The position numbers were made by a program, and so were the translations under genes. Under the pieces are notes generated by a model. The model worked only from the letters and a program-made list of their open reading frames with translations, searched no databases and was not told the DNA's origin. This document shows, piece by piece, positions 23,548-33,020 of a DNA stretch of 50,700 nt. How positions within the stretch are numbered: position 1 is the first letter of the stretch; the number at the start of each line of letters is the position of its first letter. The DNA is taken from contig CAWINH010000014.1 in NCBI GenBank assembly GCA_963837425.1, positions 1 through 50,700 on the forward strand. The letters run 5' to 3'. This DNA is from CAWINH01 sp963837425. GTDB taxonomy: Bacteria > Chloroflexota > Limnocylindria > QHBO01.

Positions 23548-24915
23548 TCACGCCCCGGATTCCGCTGCCGTCGCGCCGGTGAACCGGAAGCCGTCGATCT
23601 GCAGCGCCGGAACGCGCGCCGAAATCCCGCTGTACTCCGCCGCCACCAGCCGCGTATCGCTCGAGATCGCCGCGATCCGCTCGAATGCCTCCGGAATCGA
23701 CTGGGTAAAGCGCAGATTCCGGATCGGCTTCGTCACGCGACCGTCCTCGATGAGGAAGGTCCCGTCCTTCGTCATCCCGGTCAGGACCGCCTGCCGGGGC
23801 TGGACGATGTTCACGTAATGGAACCGCGTCACCCACACGCCGCGCTCGACCGCGGAGAGCATGGCCGTCTTTGAGCTCGAGCCCGGCGCCATGAAGAGGT
23901 TCCAGGCCAGCGGGCCGAACGTGTTCGGGGCGGGCAATCCGTGGCCGGTCGGCGCGACGCCCGCGCGCCGGGCGGTCGACGCGTCGTGCACGACCGCCGT
24001 CGCGACCCCGTCGCTGATGAGGTCAACCCGCCGCTTGGCGACCCCCTCGTAGTCGATCGTGAACGGCTGTCCGGTCGGATCGTTGCCGTCGTCCCAGATC
24101 GATACGTTGCTGCCCATCACCCGCTCGCCGATCTCCATGAACGAGCGCCCCTCGGCGACGGCGAGCGCCGAGAAACTCACGAAGGCCAGGTACTCGAGGA
24201 TCGTCGCCACCGCGTACTCCTCGAGGATGACGGTGTAGTCCCCCGGCGGCAGGTCGATCGCACCCGATGAGCGCGCGGCGCGGTCCGTGGCCTCCTCACC
24301 GACCGCCCGGGCGTCGAGCGCGGCGATGTCCGGTGCAGTTGCCTGAGCGTACCCCGAGGCCCCGTCGGGCCCGGTGACGACCGTCAGGAGCTTGGCCAGG
24401 GTCGTCGCCTGCCGAGCGTGGATGCCGGCCGAGTTCGCCACGGCCAGCGTGGACTCCTCGGTCGTGAAGGCCCCCGCGGCCTCCAGCCCGGCGTCGGCAG
24501 CTGCGTCCACCACGGCCCGCACGCCGTTCGCCCGCACCTGCGGGGTCGCCGCCGCGGTCGCCGCCGCGTGGCCGATCCGCGACGTCGAGCCACCGACCGA
24601 TGCGTCCGGAATGGGCGCCGCGTCGGGGTTGCGCCGTGCCTGCCTGCAGAGGGCCAGCGCGCGGCGCGCCATCTCCTCGAGACCGGCACGATCCAGCCGG
24701 TTCGTGCTGGCAACCCCGGTTCGGCAATCGTCGACGACCCGCAGGCGGACGGTCGCATCCCGCTCGCCGACATTCTGGTGGATGTGCGAGCCTGCGAACC
24801 GGGTGAGCGCCGAGTCCCGGCGTACGTAAACGGCCTCCGCGTCCGCACCGCGGGCCAGCTGGAGGGCATCGGCGAGGAGCGCGTCTATCGCCTCGTCGCC
24901 GTCTGGGCCGTGCAT
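23548..24915 (-). CDS. pmbA: TldE/PmbA-family metalloprotease subunit
   Basis: 455 residues, standard for TldE/PmbA. N-terminal VYVRRDSALTRFAGSHIHQN, a central LPPGDYTVILEEYAVATILEY and a C-terminal motif region (NLRFTQSIPEAFERI) fit the family. TldE lacks the zinc-binding motif itself and works as a heterodimer with TldD, degrading unfolded or modified peptides; in some bacteria the pair matures RiPP leaders such as microcin B17. The start overlaps the tldD stop (ATGA), so the two are made together. Confidence 0.93.
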   Translation of the reverse strand: MHGPDGDEAIDALLADALQLARGADAEAVYVRRDSALTRFAGSHIHQNVGERDATVRLRVVDDCRTGVASTNRLDRAGLEEMARRALALCRQARRNPDAAPIPDASVGGSTSRIGHAAATAAATPQVRANGVRAVVDAAADAGLEAAGAFTTEESTLAVANSAGIHARQATTLAKLLTVVTGPDGASGYAQATAPDIAALDARAVGEEATDRAARSSGAIDLPPGDYTVILEEYAVATILEYLAFVSFSALAVAEGRSFMEIGERVMGSNVSIWDDGNDPTGQPFTIDYEGVAKRRVDLISDGVATAVVHDASTARRAGVAPTGHGLPAPNTFGPLAWNLFMAPGSSSKTAMLSAVERGVWVTRFHYVNIVQPRQAVLTGMTKDGTFLIEDGRVTKPIRNLRFTQSIPEAFERIAAISSDTRLVAAEYSGISARVPALQIDGFRFTGATAAESGA

Positions 24916-26369
24916 CAGCGAGCCACGCCGACCTGGACGTTCCGGAACCGGGCGGGCGCGGCCCCGTGGCCGACGCGGTGGGTCTGCATCGGCTCACCCT
25001 TCCCGCAATTGGGAACCCCCCACAGGACCCACGATGACGCCGAGCCGATGGCGTCGCAGCTGCCCCAGAAGCGCGGTGTGATGCCGGTGTAGGTGGGGTT
25101 GCGCACGAGCTGCGTCAGGCGGCCGTTTCGGATCAGCCGGCCGACCTGCGTCCCGAACTGGAAGTTCAGCCGCCGGTCGTCGATTGACCAGGACCGATTC
25201 GTCTCGAGATACAGCCCGTCGGCGGTGTCGGCGATCATGTCCTCGAGCGTACCCGCCCCACCCGGCCTGAGGCTGACGTTCGTCATGCGGATCAGCGGGA
25301 TGACGTTCCAGCCCGACGCCCGGCTGCTGCCCATGCTGCGCCTGCCGATGATCGGCGCCGTCTCCCTGCTGGTCAGGTACCCGACGAATCGGCCGCCGGT
25401 AACGATCGGGACGTTCTGGGCCGGCACCCCTTCGTCGTCGAAGCCAAAGGTTCCGAGCCCGCCGGGTGCCGTCGCATCGGCGTCGATGTTCACGATCTCG
25501 CTGCCGTACTGCAGCTGGTTCAGCTTGTCGAGCGTGAGGAAGCTCGTCCCCGCGAAGCTCGCCTCCATGCCGAGCACCCGGTCGAGCTCGATCGGGTGCC
25601 CGCACGATTCGTGGACCTGGAGGGCCATCTGCGACGAGTCGACGACGATCGTCATCTCGCCGCTCGGGCACTCCGGCGCGCTGAGCAGCGCGACCGCCTC
25701 CTCCGCGATCCGCTCGCCGTGCTCGGCGAGCGCCATGGCGCGGATCGCCTCGAAACCGCCGGTGACGTGCTGACCGCCCGAGGAATTCGGGTAGCTGCGC
25801 TGCTGCATGTCGCCATCACTCACCGCCGAGACCTCGATGCCGGCACCCGCCTCCATGAGCTCCTGGTCGATCGCGGCCCCCTCGCTCGACACGAACCGCT
25901 TCCGCTCGCGGGCGATTTCGATGTTCCCCTCGCGGACCGCGATGCCGGGGACGCGGGCCATCGCCTCATCCGCCGCGAACAGGATCCCGAGCTTTTCCTC
26001 GAGGGGAACCGCGAATGGATCCTCACGGTATCGCGTTCGAAAACTGCCGACGGCGGGCGGAGTGTCGTCGAGGACGACCGGCGCTCCGGGGACCGTCGCC
26101 GATGCGGCAGCAATGCTCACCGCCTCTCGCGCCACGCGCTCCACCTCGTCGGGCTCGAGCAGGGCGCTCCCGGCGAAGCCCCACGCCCCGTTGCGCAGGA
26201 CCCGCACCCCGAAGCCGGCGCTCCGATCGGCGGAGCTCGACTCGAGCGCACCGTTCTTCACGTGAAGGGCCTCGGTCTCACGCTCGACGACGCGACAATC
26301 CGCGTAGTCCGCGCCGGCTCGCTCGGCGGCATCGAGGGCGAGTCCGCCCAGTTCCTCCGTCGACATCAT
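24915..26369 (-). CDS. tldD: TldD-family zinc metalloprotease
   Basis: 484 codons from the ATG pair at 26369; an in-frame ATG at 26465 would add 32 residues and has a weak GGTGAGG upstream. The zinc motif HExxxH (HESCGH) is at about 253-258, with the conserved region LTSRETAPIIG near 334 and a C-terminal metal-ligand Cys in PNCGKGEPMQTHR near 457. TldD and TldE form a dimer whose channel threads unfolded peptides. It leads the five-gene operon that continues with tldE, DUF951, MFS and amidohydrolase, and follows the DUF881 genes. Confidence 0.92.
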   Translation of the reverse strand: MMSTEELGGLALDAAERAGADYADCRVVERETEALHVKNGALESSSADRSAGFGVRVLRNGAWGFAGSALLEPDEVERVAREAVSIAAASATVPGAPVVLDDTPPAVGSFRTRYREDPFAVPLEEKLGILFAADEAMARVPGIAVREGNIEIARERKRFVSSEGAAIDQELMEAGAGIEVSAVSDGDMQQRSYPNSSGGQHVTGGFEAIRAMALAEHGERIAEEAVALLSAPECPSGEMTIVVDSSQMALQVHESCGHPIELDRVLGMEASFAGTSFLTLDKLNQLQYGSEIVNIDADATAPGGLGTFGFDDEGVPAQNVPIVTGGRFVGYLTSRETAPIIGRRSMGSSRASGWNVIPLIRMTNVSLRPGGAGTLEDMIADTADGLYLETNRSWSIDDRRLNFQFGTQVGRLIRNGRLTQLVRNPTYTGITPRFWGSCDAIGSASSWVLWGVPNCGKGEPMQTHRVGHGAAPARFRNVQVGVAR

Positions 26370-26508
26370 TGCAACGAAATCATCCTCGCAGAGCGCCGCG
26401 CCGCGATGTACGCGGGCGCGGCGATTCGTCATCGGCCCGTGCAGGGCCACGGGCGGGCCGCCCATTCTGGGGCCTCACCTCATCCACGGTCAAGGCGACC
26501 GCTCCTGA

Positions 26509-27180
26509 TCACTCGGCGGGTTGAGCGGCGGTCGGAGTGAGGTCGATGGCCGTCGCCGGCAGCGTGAGCTGGCCCGCGGCGCGGATGACGATCGTGGCAT
26601 TGATGAACTGCTCGAGCTGGCTGATGATGCCGCCGGGGCGCTGCAGGGCGGAGCTCAGGCCGTCCGGCGAGCCGATCGCGCGCAGGACGAAATGCTCGCC
26701 GACGTCGACCCCGTCCACGACGAGAGCGCGCGGGCCCTGGGTCGCCACCGAGCGGGCCGTGATCCGAATGGCATCCAACGCGATCGCCTCGGCGCCCGCG
26801 TTCCGCAGCTCGTTGATCAGGTCGTTCAGCGCGATCGCATCCAGGGTCCCCGTCACGTCGACCTCGATCCCCTGCCCGGTGACCTCGGCCATGCCGGCAA
26901 ATGCCGTGATCCGTCGCAGGTCCTCGCGACTGACGTCCACGGCACTCTGGCTCTGCGGGCCGGAGAACCGGTACTCGCGAAGCTGCTCGCGGATGTCGGC
27001 CAGCCCGCTGCGCAGCTCACGGTTCCTCGCCGAGAGGGTCTCGATCAACTGGGAGAGGTCCTGGGCGGAGAGGCTGCTGAGCTCGTTCGGGCGCGACTGG
27101 GCGCGGAGCTGGCCGACGAGCAATAGTCCGACCAGGAGCGCCACGACGGCGAGGCTCAACTGCGCCCGAAGCGTGCCCAC
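26509..27180 (-). CDS. DUF881 protein (second of a pair)
   Basis: 223 residues. An N-terminal membrane helix (LSLAVVALLVGLLLVGQL, 8-25) is followed by a coiled coil (about 35-70) and a DUF881 alpha/beta domain: GQGIEVDVTGTLDAI near 103, DLINELRNAGAEAIALDAIRIT near 122, then the IRAIGSPDGLSSALQRPGG-type segment near 165. DUF881 proteins are anchored extracytoplasmic proteins found near division genes in Gram-positive lineages; no enzyme activity is known. It begins directly after the stop of the other DUF881 gene. Confidence 0.88.
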   Translation of the reverse strand: MGTLRAQLSLAVVALLVGLLLVGQLRAQSRPNELSSLSAQDLSQLIETLSARNRELRSGLADIREQLREYRFSGPQSQSAVDVSREDLRRITAFAGMAEVTGQGIEVDVTGTLDAIALNDLINELRNAGAEAIALDAIRITARSVATQGPRALVVDGVDVGEHFVLRAIGSPDGLSSALQRPGGIISQLEQFINATIVIRAAGQLTLPATAIDLTPTAAQPAE

Positions 27181-27957
27181 TTACGGCGCCTCCGCCGTGG
27201 GCGCCGCCGTCGGCACCGCCCAGCGCATCCGCGTATTTCCAATGAATGCGGGCAGCGTCAGCTCGCTCGCCGACTGGGTTGCGAACTCGAGGCCGAACGC
27301 ATCGATGCGCCGGGCGACGCGCCCGAGGTACGCGGGGTTCTCGAGAAAGCGATCCAGGAGGCCGGCCGGCCCAATCGCGACGATCCGGAATGGTGGCGAC
27401 AGGAACGCGGTGTTCACGAGCACGGACGCACCGACTCCATAGATCGACGAGCTGGCGACGAGGCGTTCGTCGTTGACCGCGATCGCCTCCGCGCCCGACG
27501 CCCAGAGAGCGTTCACGAGATCCCGGAGGTCGTCGACCAGCACGATATAGCCCGCGGCGTTCTCCCCCGGCGGCACCGGCCGCACCGAATCGGCGATCTC
27601 GATGATGCAGCCGGGGCCGACGACTGCCGTGAGCCCCGACGAGAGGCGCGCGGTCGCCAGTTGACGATTCAGTGCTGCGAGCGCAGTGGAACTCGTGGTC
27701 GCCGCGTCCTGGAACTGCTGAACCTGATCCTCCGCGTCGCCGACCTGCTGCCGGAGGTCCGCCTGCTCCTGCTCGAGCGCGACGACCTGATCGGAGAGGG
27801 CCTGCTGCGCCGAACTCAGGAACTGCTGCCGCCCGATCGACGAGTTCCACTGGGCGGCCCCCACGAAGCCAATCGCCGCGAGGCCAATGGCCACCGTGAC
27901 CGACCACGGGGACCGCAGGCGCAGCCGGCGGCGACCGGCTCCCGGATTGGCGCTCAC
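27181..27957 (-). CDS. DUF881 protein (first of a pair)
   Basis: 258 codons from the GTG at 27957, which overlaps the upstream peptidase stop as GTGA. A basic N-terminus, one membrane helix (VTVAIGLAAIGFVGAA), a coiled coil (about 40-95, AEDQVQQFQDAATTSS) and the DUF881 domain (GYIVLVDDLRDLVNALWASG, AEAIAVNDERLVASSS). The two tandem DUF881 genes share layout but are diverged, so the duplication is old. They may pair as a heterodimer outside the membrane (inference). Confidence 0.88.
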   Translation of the reverse strand: MSANPGAGRRRLRLRSPWSVTVAIGLAAIGFVGAAQWNSSIGRQQFLSSAQQALSDQVVALEQEQADLRQQVGDAEDQVQQFQDAATTSSTALAALNRQLATARLSSGLTAVVGPGCIIEIADSVRPVPPGENAAGYIVLVDDLRDLVNALWASGAEAIAVNDERLVASSSIYGVGASVLVNTAFLSPPFRIVAIGPAGLLDRFLENPAYLGRVARRIDAFGLEFATQSASELTLPAFIGNTRMRWAVPTAAPTAEAP

Positions 27958-29285
27958 GGGCGGTCGGCGTGCCCGACGCGCTGCATCACGCGCCACGCTG
28001 CGACCATGCCGCCGACGATGAGGAGGCCAACCAGCACCAGCGCCGCAACGTCCAGCCAGCTCGTCCCCGCCGCGCCGCCGCCCGCGCCGGCGCTCGGTGC
28101 CGCCGCCGCGCTTGCGGCCGGAGCCCCCGGCGATGCCGCCGGCGCCTGGCCCGGCTTGTCGACGTTCGACGGCAGGAGGGGAGCGGGCTCAACCGGGCTC
28201 GGCGCGCTGACACCGAAAGCCGCGTAGAACTCGTCGTACAGCGCCTGGGCCGACATGCCGGTCGCGGCCTGAAGCGCCTCGTCGTCGGTCGCCCCTGTCC
28301 GGTAGGCGGTCGCCAACCTCGCCATCGATTGTCGGCCGTGTTCGTCAATGATCATCTGGATCATGGTCGTCCCCATCGCGTACGAGAGGCTCGAGCCCCG
28401 CGACCCGATCGGGAACTGCGCCGCGATGGCCGGAAACGCGAACAGCCCCCCGTTCGCCGCCTCGAACGCCACCGTCGACCGCTGCGACGCGTCGGACTGC
28501 TGCTCCGACCAGGTCGCGAGCCCTTCGTTCAGCCAATGTGCCGGATCGTGGTAGGGATTATGGGTCGCGTCGTAGAAGACGACGTGGGTCACCTCGTGAA
28601 CGATCGTCGTCTCGAGGTACGACTCGGGTCCGCCCCTGAGCCACATGAAGATCGTCCGCAGCTCGGGATACGCCGCGGCGCCCGTCCATTCCCGCGCTCC
28701 CGGCCCGAGCGCACCGAAGAAGTCGTCGTGGGTGTCGTAGACGAAGATGTCGATGGGTCCGTCCAGCTGGTGGCCCAGGAGCTCCTCGGCCCGCTGGGCG
28801 CCACCCGATGAGAGGTCGCCGAATCGACGTGCCTGGGCCTCGGAGCTGCCGTACCAGTGGACTGTTGCCCCGCCGATCTGTGCGGACTGCCAGTCGAGCC
28901 CGGGCCGATCGTCGTCGTAGAGGAGCGTGGCGGGCGGCGTCACGACGACAGAGCTCCCGGTCGTGGATCGCCAGCGATACGTGATCGTCGTGTTCGGCGT
29001 TACGTACGACGACGCGGCATCCCAGGTGTACGAAGCGCTCGAACCCGATACCGCGACCGGCGCCACGAAGGTCGAGTCGCTTCCCTCAAACTGGAGCAGC
29101 AGCTCCAGGCGATCCGGAGCGCCACCGGCCAGCTGCACGTTGAAGACCATCTGCTGGCCGTACGTCGCGTCGGCGGACTCGGTCCCGAAGCCGGTGAATG
29201 CGAAGGCCCGAGGCGGCGCGAGCGCGCTGAGCAGCAGGAGGGTCACCGTGAGCGCGCCGATGAGCAGGCGGGTCAGCCGTCCCAT
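27954..29285 (-). CDS. Membrane-anchored gluzincin peptidase (peptidase MA-like)
   Basis: 443 codons from the ATG at 29285. Signal peptide (residues 1-29), a beta-rich N-terminal domain (30-125) and a zinc metalloprotease domain. HEVTH is at 230-234, with the third-ligand Glu at 254 in NEGLATW, the gluzincin HExxH-E layout of the peptidase MA family. A Pro/Ala-rich linker follows (about 360-405), and a C-terminal membrane helix (VAALVLVGLLIVGGMVAAW) with a short basic tail. The catalytic domain should face outside. It overlaps the peptide-binding protein upstream by 13 bases and the DUF881 gene downstream by four. Confidence 0.88.
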   Translation of the reverse strand: MGRLTRLLIGALTVTLLLLSALAPPRAFAFTGFGTESADATYGQQMVFNVQLAGGAPDRLELLLQFEGSDSTFVAPVAVSGSSASYTWDAASSYVTPNTTITYRWRSTTGSSVVVTPPATLLYDDDRPGLDWQSAQIGGATVHWYGSSEAQARRFGDLSSGGAQRAEELLGHQLDGPIDIFVYDTHDDFFGALGPGAREWTGAAAYPELRTIFMWLRGGPESYLETTIVHEVTHVVFYDATHNPYHDPAHWLNEGLATWSEQQSDASQRSTVAFEAANGGLFAFPAIAAQFPIGSRGSSLSYAMGTTMIQMIIDEHGRQSMARLATAYRTGATDDEALQAATGMSAQALYDEFYAAFGVSAPSPVEPAPLLPSNVDKPGQAPAASPGAPAASAAAAPSAGAGGGAAGTSWLDVAALVLVGLLIVGGMVAAWRVMQRVGHADRP

Positions 29286-30844
29286 GACACGCGTCCGAAG
29301 TCGAGCAGGCCGATCGTCAGGTTCCCGAGGCCGCGCAGGCCCGATCGCGCGAGCCACCAGCTGGTCCCATACGCCCACGGGATGACCGGGACCTGGTCGT
29401 CGGCATAGACGTCCACCGCGACGTACGCCGCCGCGGCATCGGCATCGCTGGAGGCGACGCTTGCCGCGTCGAGCAGGGATACGAACGTCGGATCGTTCCA
29501 GCCACCGTAATTCGAGGCTGCGTCGGGGAGCAGGAGCAGGCTGTACAGCGCGTACGGCGACGGATAGTCCGCGATCCAGTTGATCGTGAATATCCCGGTC
29601 CGGTGCTCGGCGAGGGACTGGAGGTCATCGCGGAAGTCCATCGTCTCGACGTTGACCTGCACGCCGAGCTCCGAACGCCAGGCGGCCACCGCCGGCGCCG
29701 TCGCGAGACTCGTGCCGTCGACGGTGATCGTGCCGAGCTTCGACCGGTCCTGGTAGCCCGCCTCGTCGAGGAGCCGCCGCGCCTCGGCGGGGTCACTCTG
29801 CTGGTCGTCCACCATCCCGGCCGGCCACAGGGCCGGCGGTACGACGCTGGAGGCGGCCGCCGCGCCATCGCCCTCCGCGAGCTGAACGAGCCTGGGGCGG
29901 TCGAGTGCCAGCGCGAAGGCCTGGCGAACACGCACGTCGTCGAACGGCGGCCGGGTGGTATCGAAGCCGTAGTACTCGACGTTGAGGGCGGCCGCCTGGT
30001 GCAGGGACGGTCCGAGGTCGGGGTCGTACGCGATCCACCCGGCGTCCGAGGGAGCGACGGCGGTGAGGTCGAGGTCGTTGTTCGCGAAGGCGGTCACCGG
30101 GTCGCCGTTGAGCGTCGTGATCCAGCGCACCTCGGTGATGGGCGGTGGTCCGGCAACGTAACGCGGATTCGCCTCGAGGACGAGCGCGTCACCGTCCAGC
30201 TGGCTCGCGACGTACGGCCCCGAACCCACGAAGCTGCCGACCCGCTGCCAGTCCGGGCCGCTCGTGGCGGAACGCGGCACGACGAATGCCGTCGGCGTGG
30301 CCGTGATCGCCGTGAAATATGCCGCCGGATGCTCGAGCCGCACGACGAGGGTGAGGTCGTCGGGAGCCTGGATGCCGACATCCGCCTCCGGCCCGCCGGC
30401 GAGCCGTGCTGCGGCACCGGCGATCACGGTCAGCACATCGGGGGCCGTGCTCCGCGTCTGGGGGTCGAGGATCCGCAGCCACGATCGCCGCACGTCTGCC
30501 GCTGTGAGCGGCGATCCATCGCTGAAGGTCAGTCCGGGTCGGAGGTGGAACGTGTAGGTCAGCCCATCGGCCGACTCATCCCACGACGAGGCGAGTGACG
30601 GATATGGCTGACCGTTCTCGTCCAGCCTCGTCAGCCCGGCATACAGCTGCAGGAGGAGCTCAACGTCCGAGGCGGCGCCGATGTACGCGGGGTCGAGCGT
30701 CGCGTAGTCACCACCGAGGTAGCGGAGCGGTCCACCGGCCGCCTGGGCGGGCCGCGAGGGCAGCAGTGCGCCCAGGGCGAGAAGGAGGATGGCGGCGGCG
30801 CCGACGAGGCGCGGTAGCCGGCCCGGTGAGCTCCGGCGAGGCAT
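29273..30844 (-). CDS. Peptide/oligopeptide ABC transporter substrate-binding protein (SBP_bac_5)
   Basis: 523 residues. The signal peptide ends near AQAA (residues 32-36) with no lipobox, so the anchor is unclear. The binding-protein pattern is plain: TLDPAYIGAASDVELLLQLY near 47, DGLTYTFHLRPGLTFSDGSPLTAADVRRS near 95-122 in short segments, VRQAFALALDRPRL near 305 and DFRDDLQSL near 400. It would capture peptides or nickel-like ligands outside the cell. No permease or ATPase genes adjoin it, and it is instead followed by a peptidase and the DUF881 pair. TATACT lies nine bases before the ATG in the gap shared with the next divergent gene. Confidence 0.88.
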   Translation of the reverse strand: MPRRSSPGRLPRLVGAAAILLLALGALLPSRPAQAAGGPLRYLGGDYATLDPAYIGAASDVELLLQLYAGLTRLDENGQPYPSLASSWDESADGLTYTFHLRPGLTFSDGSPLTAADVRRSWLRILDPQTRSTAPDVLTVIAGAAARLAGGPEADVGIQAPDDLTLVVRLEHPAAYFTAITATPTAFVVPRSATSGPDWQRVGSFVGSGPYVASQLDGDALVLEANPRYVAGPPPITEVRWITTLNGDPVTAFANNDLDLTAVAPSDAGWIAYDPDLGPSLHQAAALNVEYYGFDTTRPPFDDVRVRQAFALALDRPRLVQLAEGDGAAAASSVVPPALWPAGMVDDQQSDPAEARRLLDEAGYQDRSKLGTITVDGTSLATAPAVAAWRSELGVQVNVETMDFRDDLQSLAEHRTGIFTINWIADYPSPYALYSLLLLPDAASNYGGWNDPTFVSLLDAASVASSDADAAAAYVAVDVYADDQVPVIPWAYGTSWWLARSGLRGLGNLTIGLLDFGRVSWDG

Positions 30845-30866
30845 GCGGCGGCTAGTATACGAGCCC

Positions 30867-31403
30867 GTGCAGGAAACCCACGAGCACCGATTTCAACCTC
30901 AGCCCGCGGGCAGTCTCACGCTCCGCCAGTTCGTCGAATCGCTGCGCCGCTGGACGCCGGAGATGCGCCAGATCGCCCAGATCGCGCTGACCCGCTCCGA
31001 GGCGGAACGGCGCCGCTACCTCCAGGGCTTCCACGCTCGCCACCACGACCGCGAGCCACGCGCCATCGACTCCTTCGTGCGGTGGGCCTACTCGGATCCG
31101 CGCCTCGACGCAATCCCCTCGCTGCTCGCGGAGCTCGAGCGGACGGACGCGGACTTCGCGGGTGCCCTCGAGCATGAAGCCGATGTGCTGGTGCGAATGC
31201 GCACGGAAGGCTCCACTCCCGCGCAACGCGTCCGAGACTACCTCGCGCTCCTCGAGGTCGAGGGCAGCGAACGGGTGCGGGCCGGCATCGAAGGCCTGCT
31301 GCCCCCCGGCACCCAGGAGCGTGCGGTGGTTGCGACGATCCGCCAGATGCGTCGCCGCTGGCTCGAGCTGTACGGCGACGACCCGTTCTTCGCGGAGGAC
31401 TGA
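30867..31403 (+). CDS. Hypothetical helical protein upstream of ccdA
   Basis: 178 codons from the GTG at 30867; TAGTAT and TATACG lie five to eight bases before it, with no Shine-Dalgarno. Nearly all-helical with many Arg/Glu (TLRQFVESLRRWTPEMRQIA near 18, RMRTEGSTPAQRVRDYLALL near 110). No signal peptide, membrane segment or catalytic motif, and no family recognised. Its TGA overlaps the ccdA ATG (TGATG), so the two are coupled; a role linked to cytochrome c or disulfide work is only a guess. Confidence 0.72.
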   Translation: MQETHEHRFQPQPAGSLTLRQFVESLRRWTPEMRQIAQIALTRSEAERRRYLQGFHARHHDREPRAIDSFVRWAYSDPRLDAIPSLLAELERTDADFAGALEHEADVLVRMRTEGSTPAQRVRDYLALLEVEGSERVRAGIEGLLPPGTQERAVVATIRQMRRRWLELYGDDPFFAED

Positions 31404-32107
31404 TGGAGGTCAGCCTGGCCCTCGCGTTCGCGGCAGGCCTCCTGAGCTTCGTCTCGCCCTGCGTGCTCGCGCTGGTGCCCGTCTATCTCGCGTTCCTCGG
31501 CGAGGCCGCCGTCCCCGCGGCCGACGTGACGGTGTCGACCTGGCGGGGGCCGGCGCTGCGTCTTGCGCTCCTGTTCGTGCTCGGCTTCAGCGCGATGTTC
31601 ATCCTGCTCGGGGTGTCGGTGGGACTCATCGGCTCGGTACTGCTCCGGGAGCCCCTCGTCCGGCAGATCGCCGGCCTGGCGGTCATCGCCATCGGGCTGG
31701 TGACCACCGGCGTCTTCGGCCCCCTGCTCGACCGTGTCCGCGCGCCGGTGCCGGCCGTCGCCCTGCCATCGGGCCGATCGCTGCGCGCTCTCGCACTTGG
31801 TGGACTCGTCTCCATTGGCTGGACGCCATGCATCGGCCCGGTGCTGGGGGCCATCCTGACCATGGGCCTGTCGGCACGCGAGGTGGGGGTCGCGGCGCTG
31901 CTGCTGGTGGCCTATTCCGCCGGGCTCGGCGTGCCGTTCCTCGCAGCCGCCCTCGCCCTGCCGCGGGTGACCCCGCTCATGCAGTGGCTGCGAAGCCACC
32001 ATCGGGCCGTCCAGATCGTGTCCGGCGCATTCATCATCGGCGTCGGCCTGTTGATCGTGACGAATGCCTTCACCCGGCTTGCCGGAGCGTTCGGCGTCTT
32101 CCTCTAG
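31403..32107 (+). CDS. ccdA: CcdA-type thiol:disulfide membrane transporter (cytochrome c biogenesis)
   Basis: 234 residues with six membrane helices. Two conserved redox cysteines are in LLSFVSPCVLALVPVYL (Cys20) and GWTPCIGPVLGAIL (about Cys146), each in helices 1 and 4 as in CcdA. The protein carries reducing electrons from cytosolic thioredoxin across the membrane to outside partners such as ResA/CcsX, keeping apocytochrome c cysteines reduced. No ResB/ResC genes are nearby. It shares the palindrome CTAG at its stop with the convergent aquaporin gene. Confidence 0.92.
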   Translation: MEVSLALAFAAGLLSFVSPCVLALVPVYLAFLGEAAVPAADVTVSTWRGPALRLALLFVLGFSAMFILLGVSVGLIGSVLLREPLVRQIAGLAVIAIGLVTTGVFGPLLDRVRAPVPAVALPSGRSLRALALGGLVSIGWTPCIGPVLGAILTMGLSAREVGVAALLLVAYSAGLGVPFLAAALALPRVTPLMQWLRSHHRAVQIVSGAFIIGVGLLIVTNAFTRLAGAFGVFL

Positions 32108-32799
32108 GAGGCTGCGGGTGTGCCGCGCTCCTCGAGCGCGTAGCGGTAGATGACCGCCGCCACGACGGCCCCAATGAGCGGGCCGACCCACCACACGTAC
32201 CAGTTGTCGAACGATCCCGACGCGACGGCCGGGCCGAACCAGCGGGCGGGGTTCATCGCCGCCCCGGTGAGCGGCCCACCCATGAGGACGTCGGCAGCGA
32301 CCGCCAGGCCGATCGCCAGGCCCCCGATCTTCGGCGCCCGCGGGTCGATCGCCGTGCCGAGGACGGCCAGGATCAGCACGATGGTCAGGATCGCCTCGAT
32401 CGCGATGCCGGGCACTGCGCCGATGCCACCTCCGAGAGCCGGCGTCCCGATCCCCGACGGCGCCCAGGACGATTCGGGAAAAACCCACCGCAGCGCGAGG
32501 CCGGCGCCGAGCGCGCCGATCAGCTGCGCAACGACGTAGGCGGCAGCCCGCATCGGCTCGATGCGGCCCACGAGCCGTACCGCGACCGTCACCGCCGGGT
32601 TGAAGTGGGCACCCGAGACGGCGCCCAGCGCCGAGACGAGGACCGCCAGCACGAGGCCGTGCGCGAGGGCGATACCCACCAATCCGGGCTCGCCGTTCGC
32701 GCTCGACGTGGCGAGAACGACTGATCCCGCACCAACGAAGAAGAAGAGAAACGTGCCGACCGCCTCGGCGACCAGCGCAGCGGTGGCCTTGGCGCCCAA
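32104..32799 (-). CDS. Aquaporin/glycerol-channel family (MIP) protein
   Basis: 231 codons from the TTG at 32799, supported by GGGAGGG about six bases upstream. Six membrane helices and the two half-helix NPA motifs, AHFNPAVTVAVR near 64-75 and MNPARWFGPA near 183-192, are intact. The residue after the second NPA is Arg, as in the selectivity filter. The filter otherwise looks closer to aquaporins than to glycerol facilitators, since no Asp follows the second NPA; water passage is favoured but not certain. Confidence 0.92.
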   Translation of the reverse strand: MGAKATAALVAEAVGTFLFFFVGAGSVVLATSSANGEPGLVGIALAHGLVLAVLVSALGAVSGAHFNPAVTVAVRLVGRIEPMRAAAYVVAQLIGALGAGLALRWVFPESSWAPSGIGTPALGGGIGAVPGIAIEAILTIVLILAVLGTAIDPRAPKIGGLAIGLAVAADVLMGGPLTGAAMNPARWFGPAVASGSFDNWYVWWVGPLIGAVVAAVIYRYALEERGTPAAS

Positions 32800-32916
32800 T
32801 TGCGACCCTCCCGTGCTCGATTTGCGGGCATGCGCTCCGCGTGGCCGATTCTACGCTTGGGCTTGCCGCGAATGGTTCGCCGCGCCGCCTCTTCGCGGCT
32901 TCGGAAGATTCTTGTG

Positions 32917-32992
32917 TGGCGCCCCCGGAGGGAATCGAACCCCCGACGCAGGCCTTAGGACGGCCTCGCTCTATCCGCTGAGCTACGGGGGC
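32917..32992 (-). tRNA. tRNA-Arg (anticodon CCT), CCA encoded
   Basis: Complete cloverleaf on the minus strand: acceptor GCCCCCG/CGGGGGC, D-arm GCTCAGCGGATAGAGC, anticodon loop GTCCTAA (CCT) on an AGGCC/GGCCT stem, T-arm CGGGGGTTCGATTCCCTCCG, discriminator G and encoded CCA (32917-32919). It reads AGG. 76 nt. Confidence 0.97.
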
Positions 32993-33020
32993 GTCGGTCG
33001 ACCCATCGTAGCGCGAGCCA

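Noticed and set aside
32917..32992. tRNA-Arg checked for an intron or odd anticodon loop
   Set aside because: The cloverleaf is complete and regular with CCA encoded.
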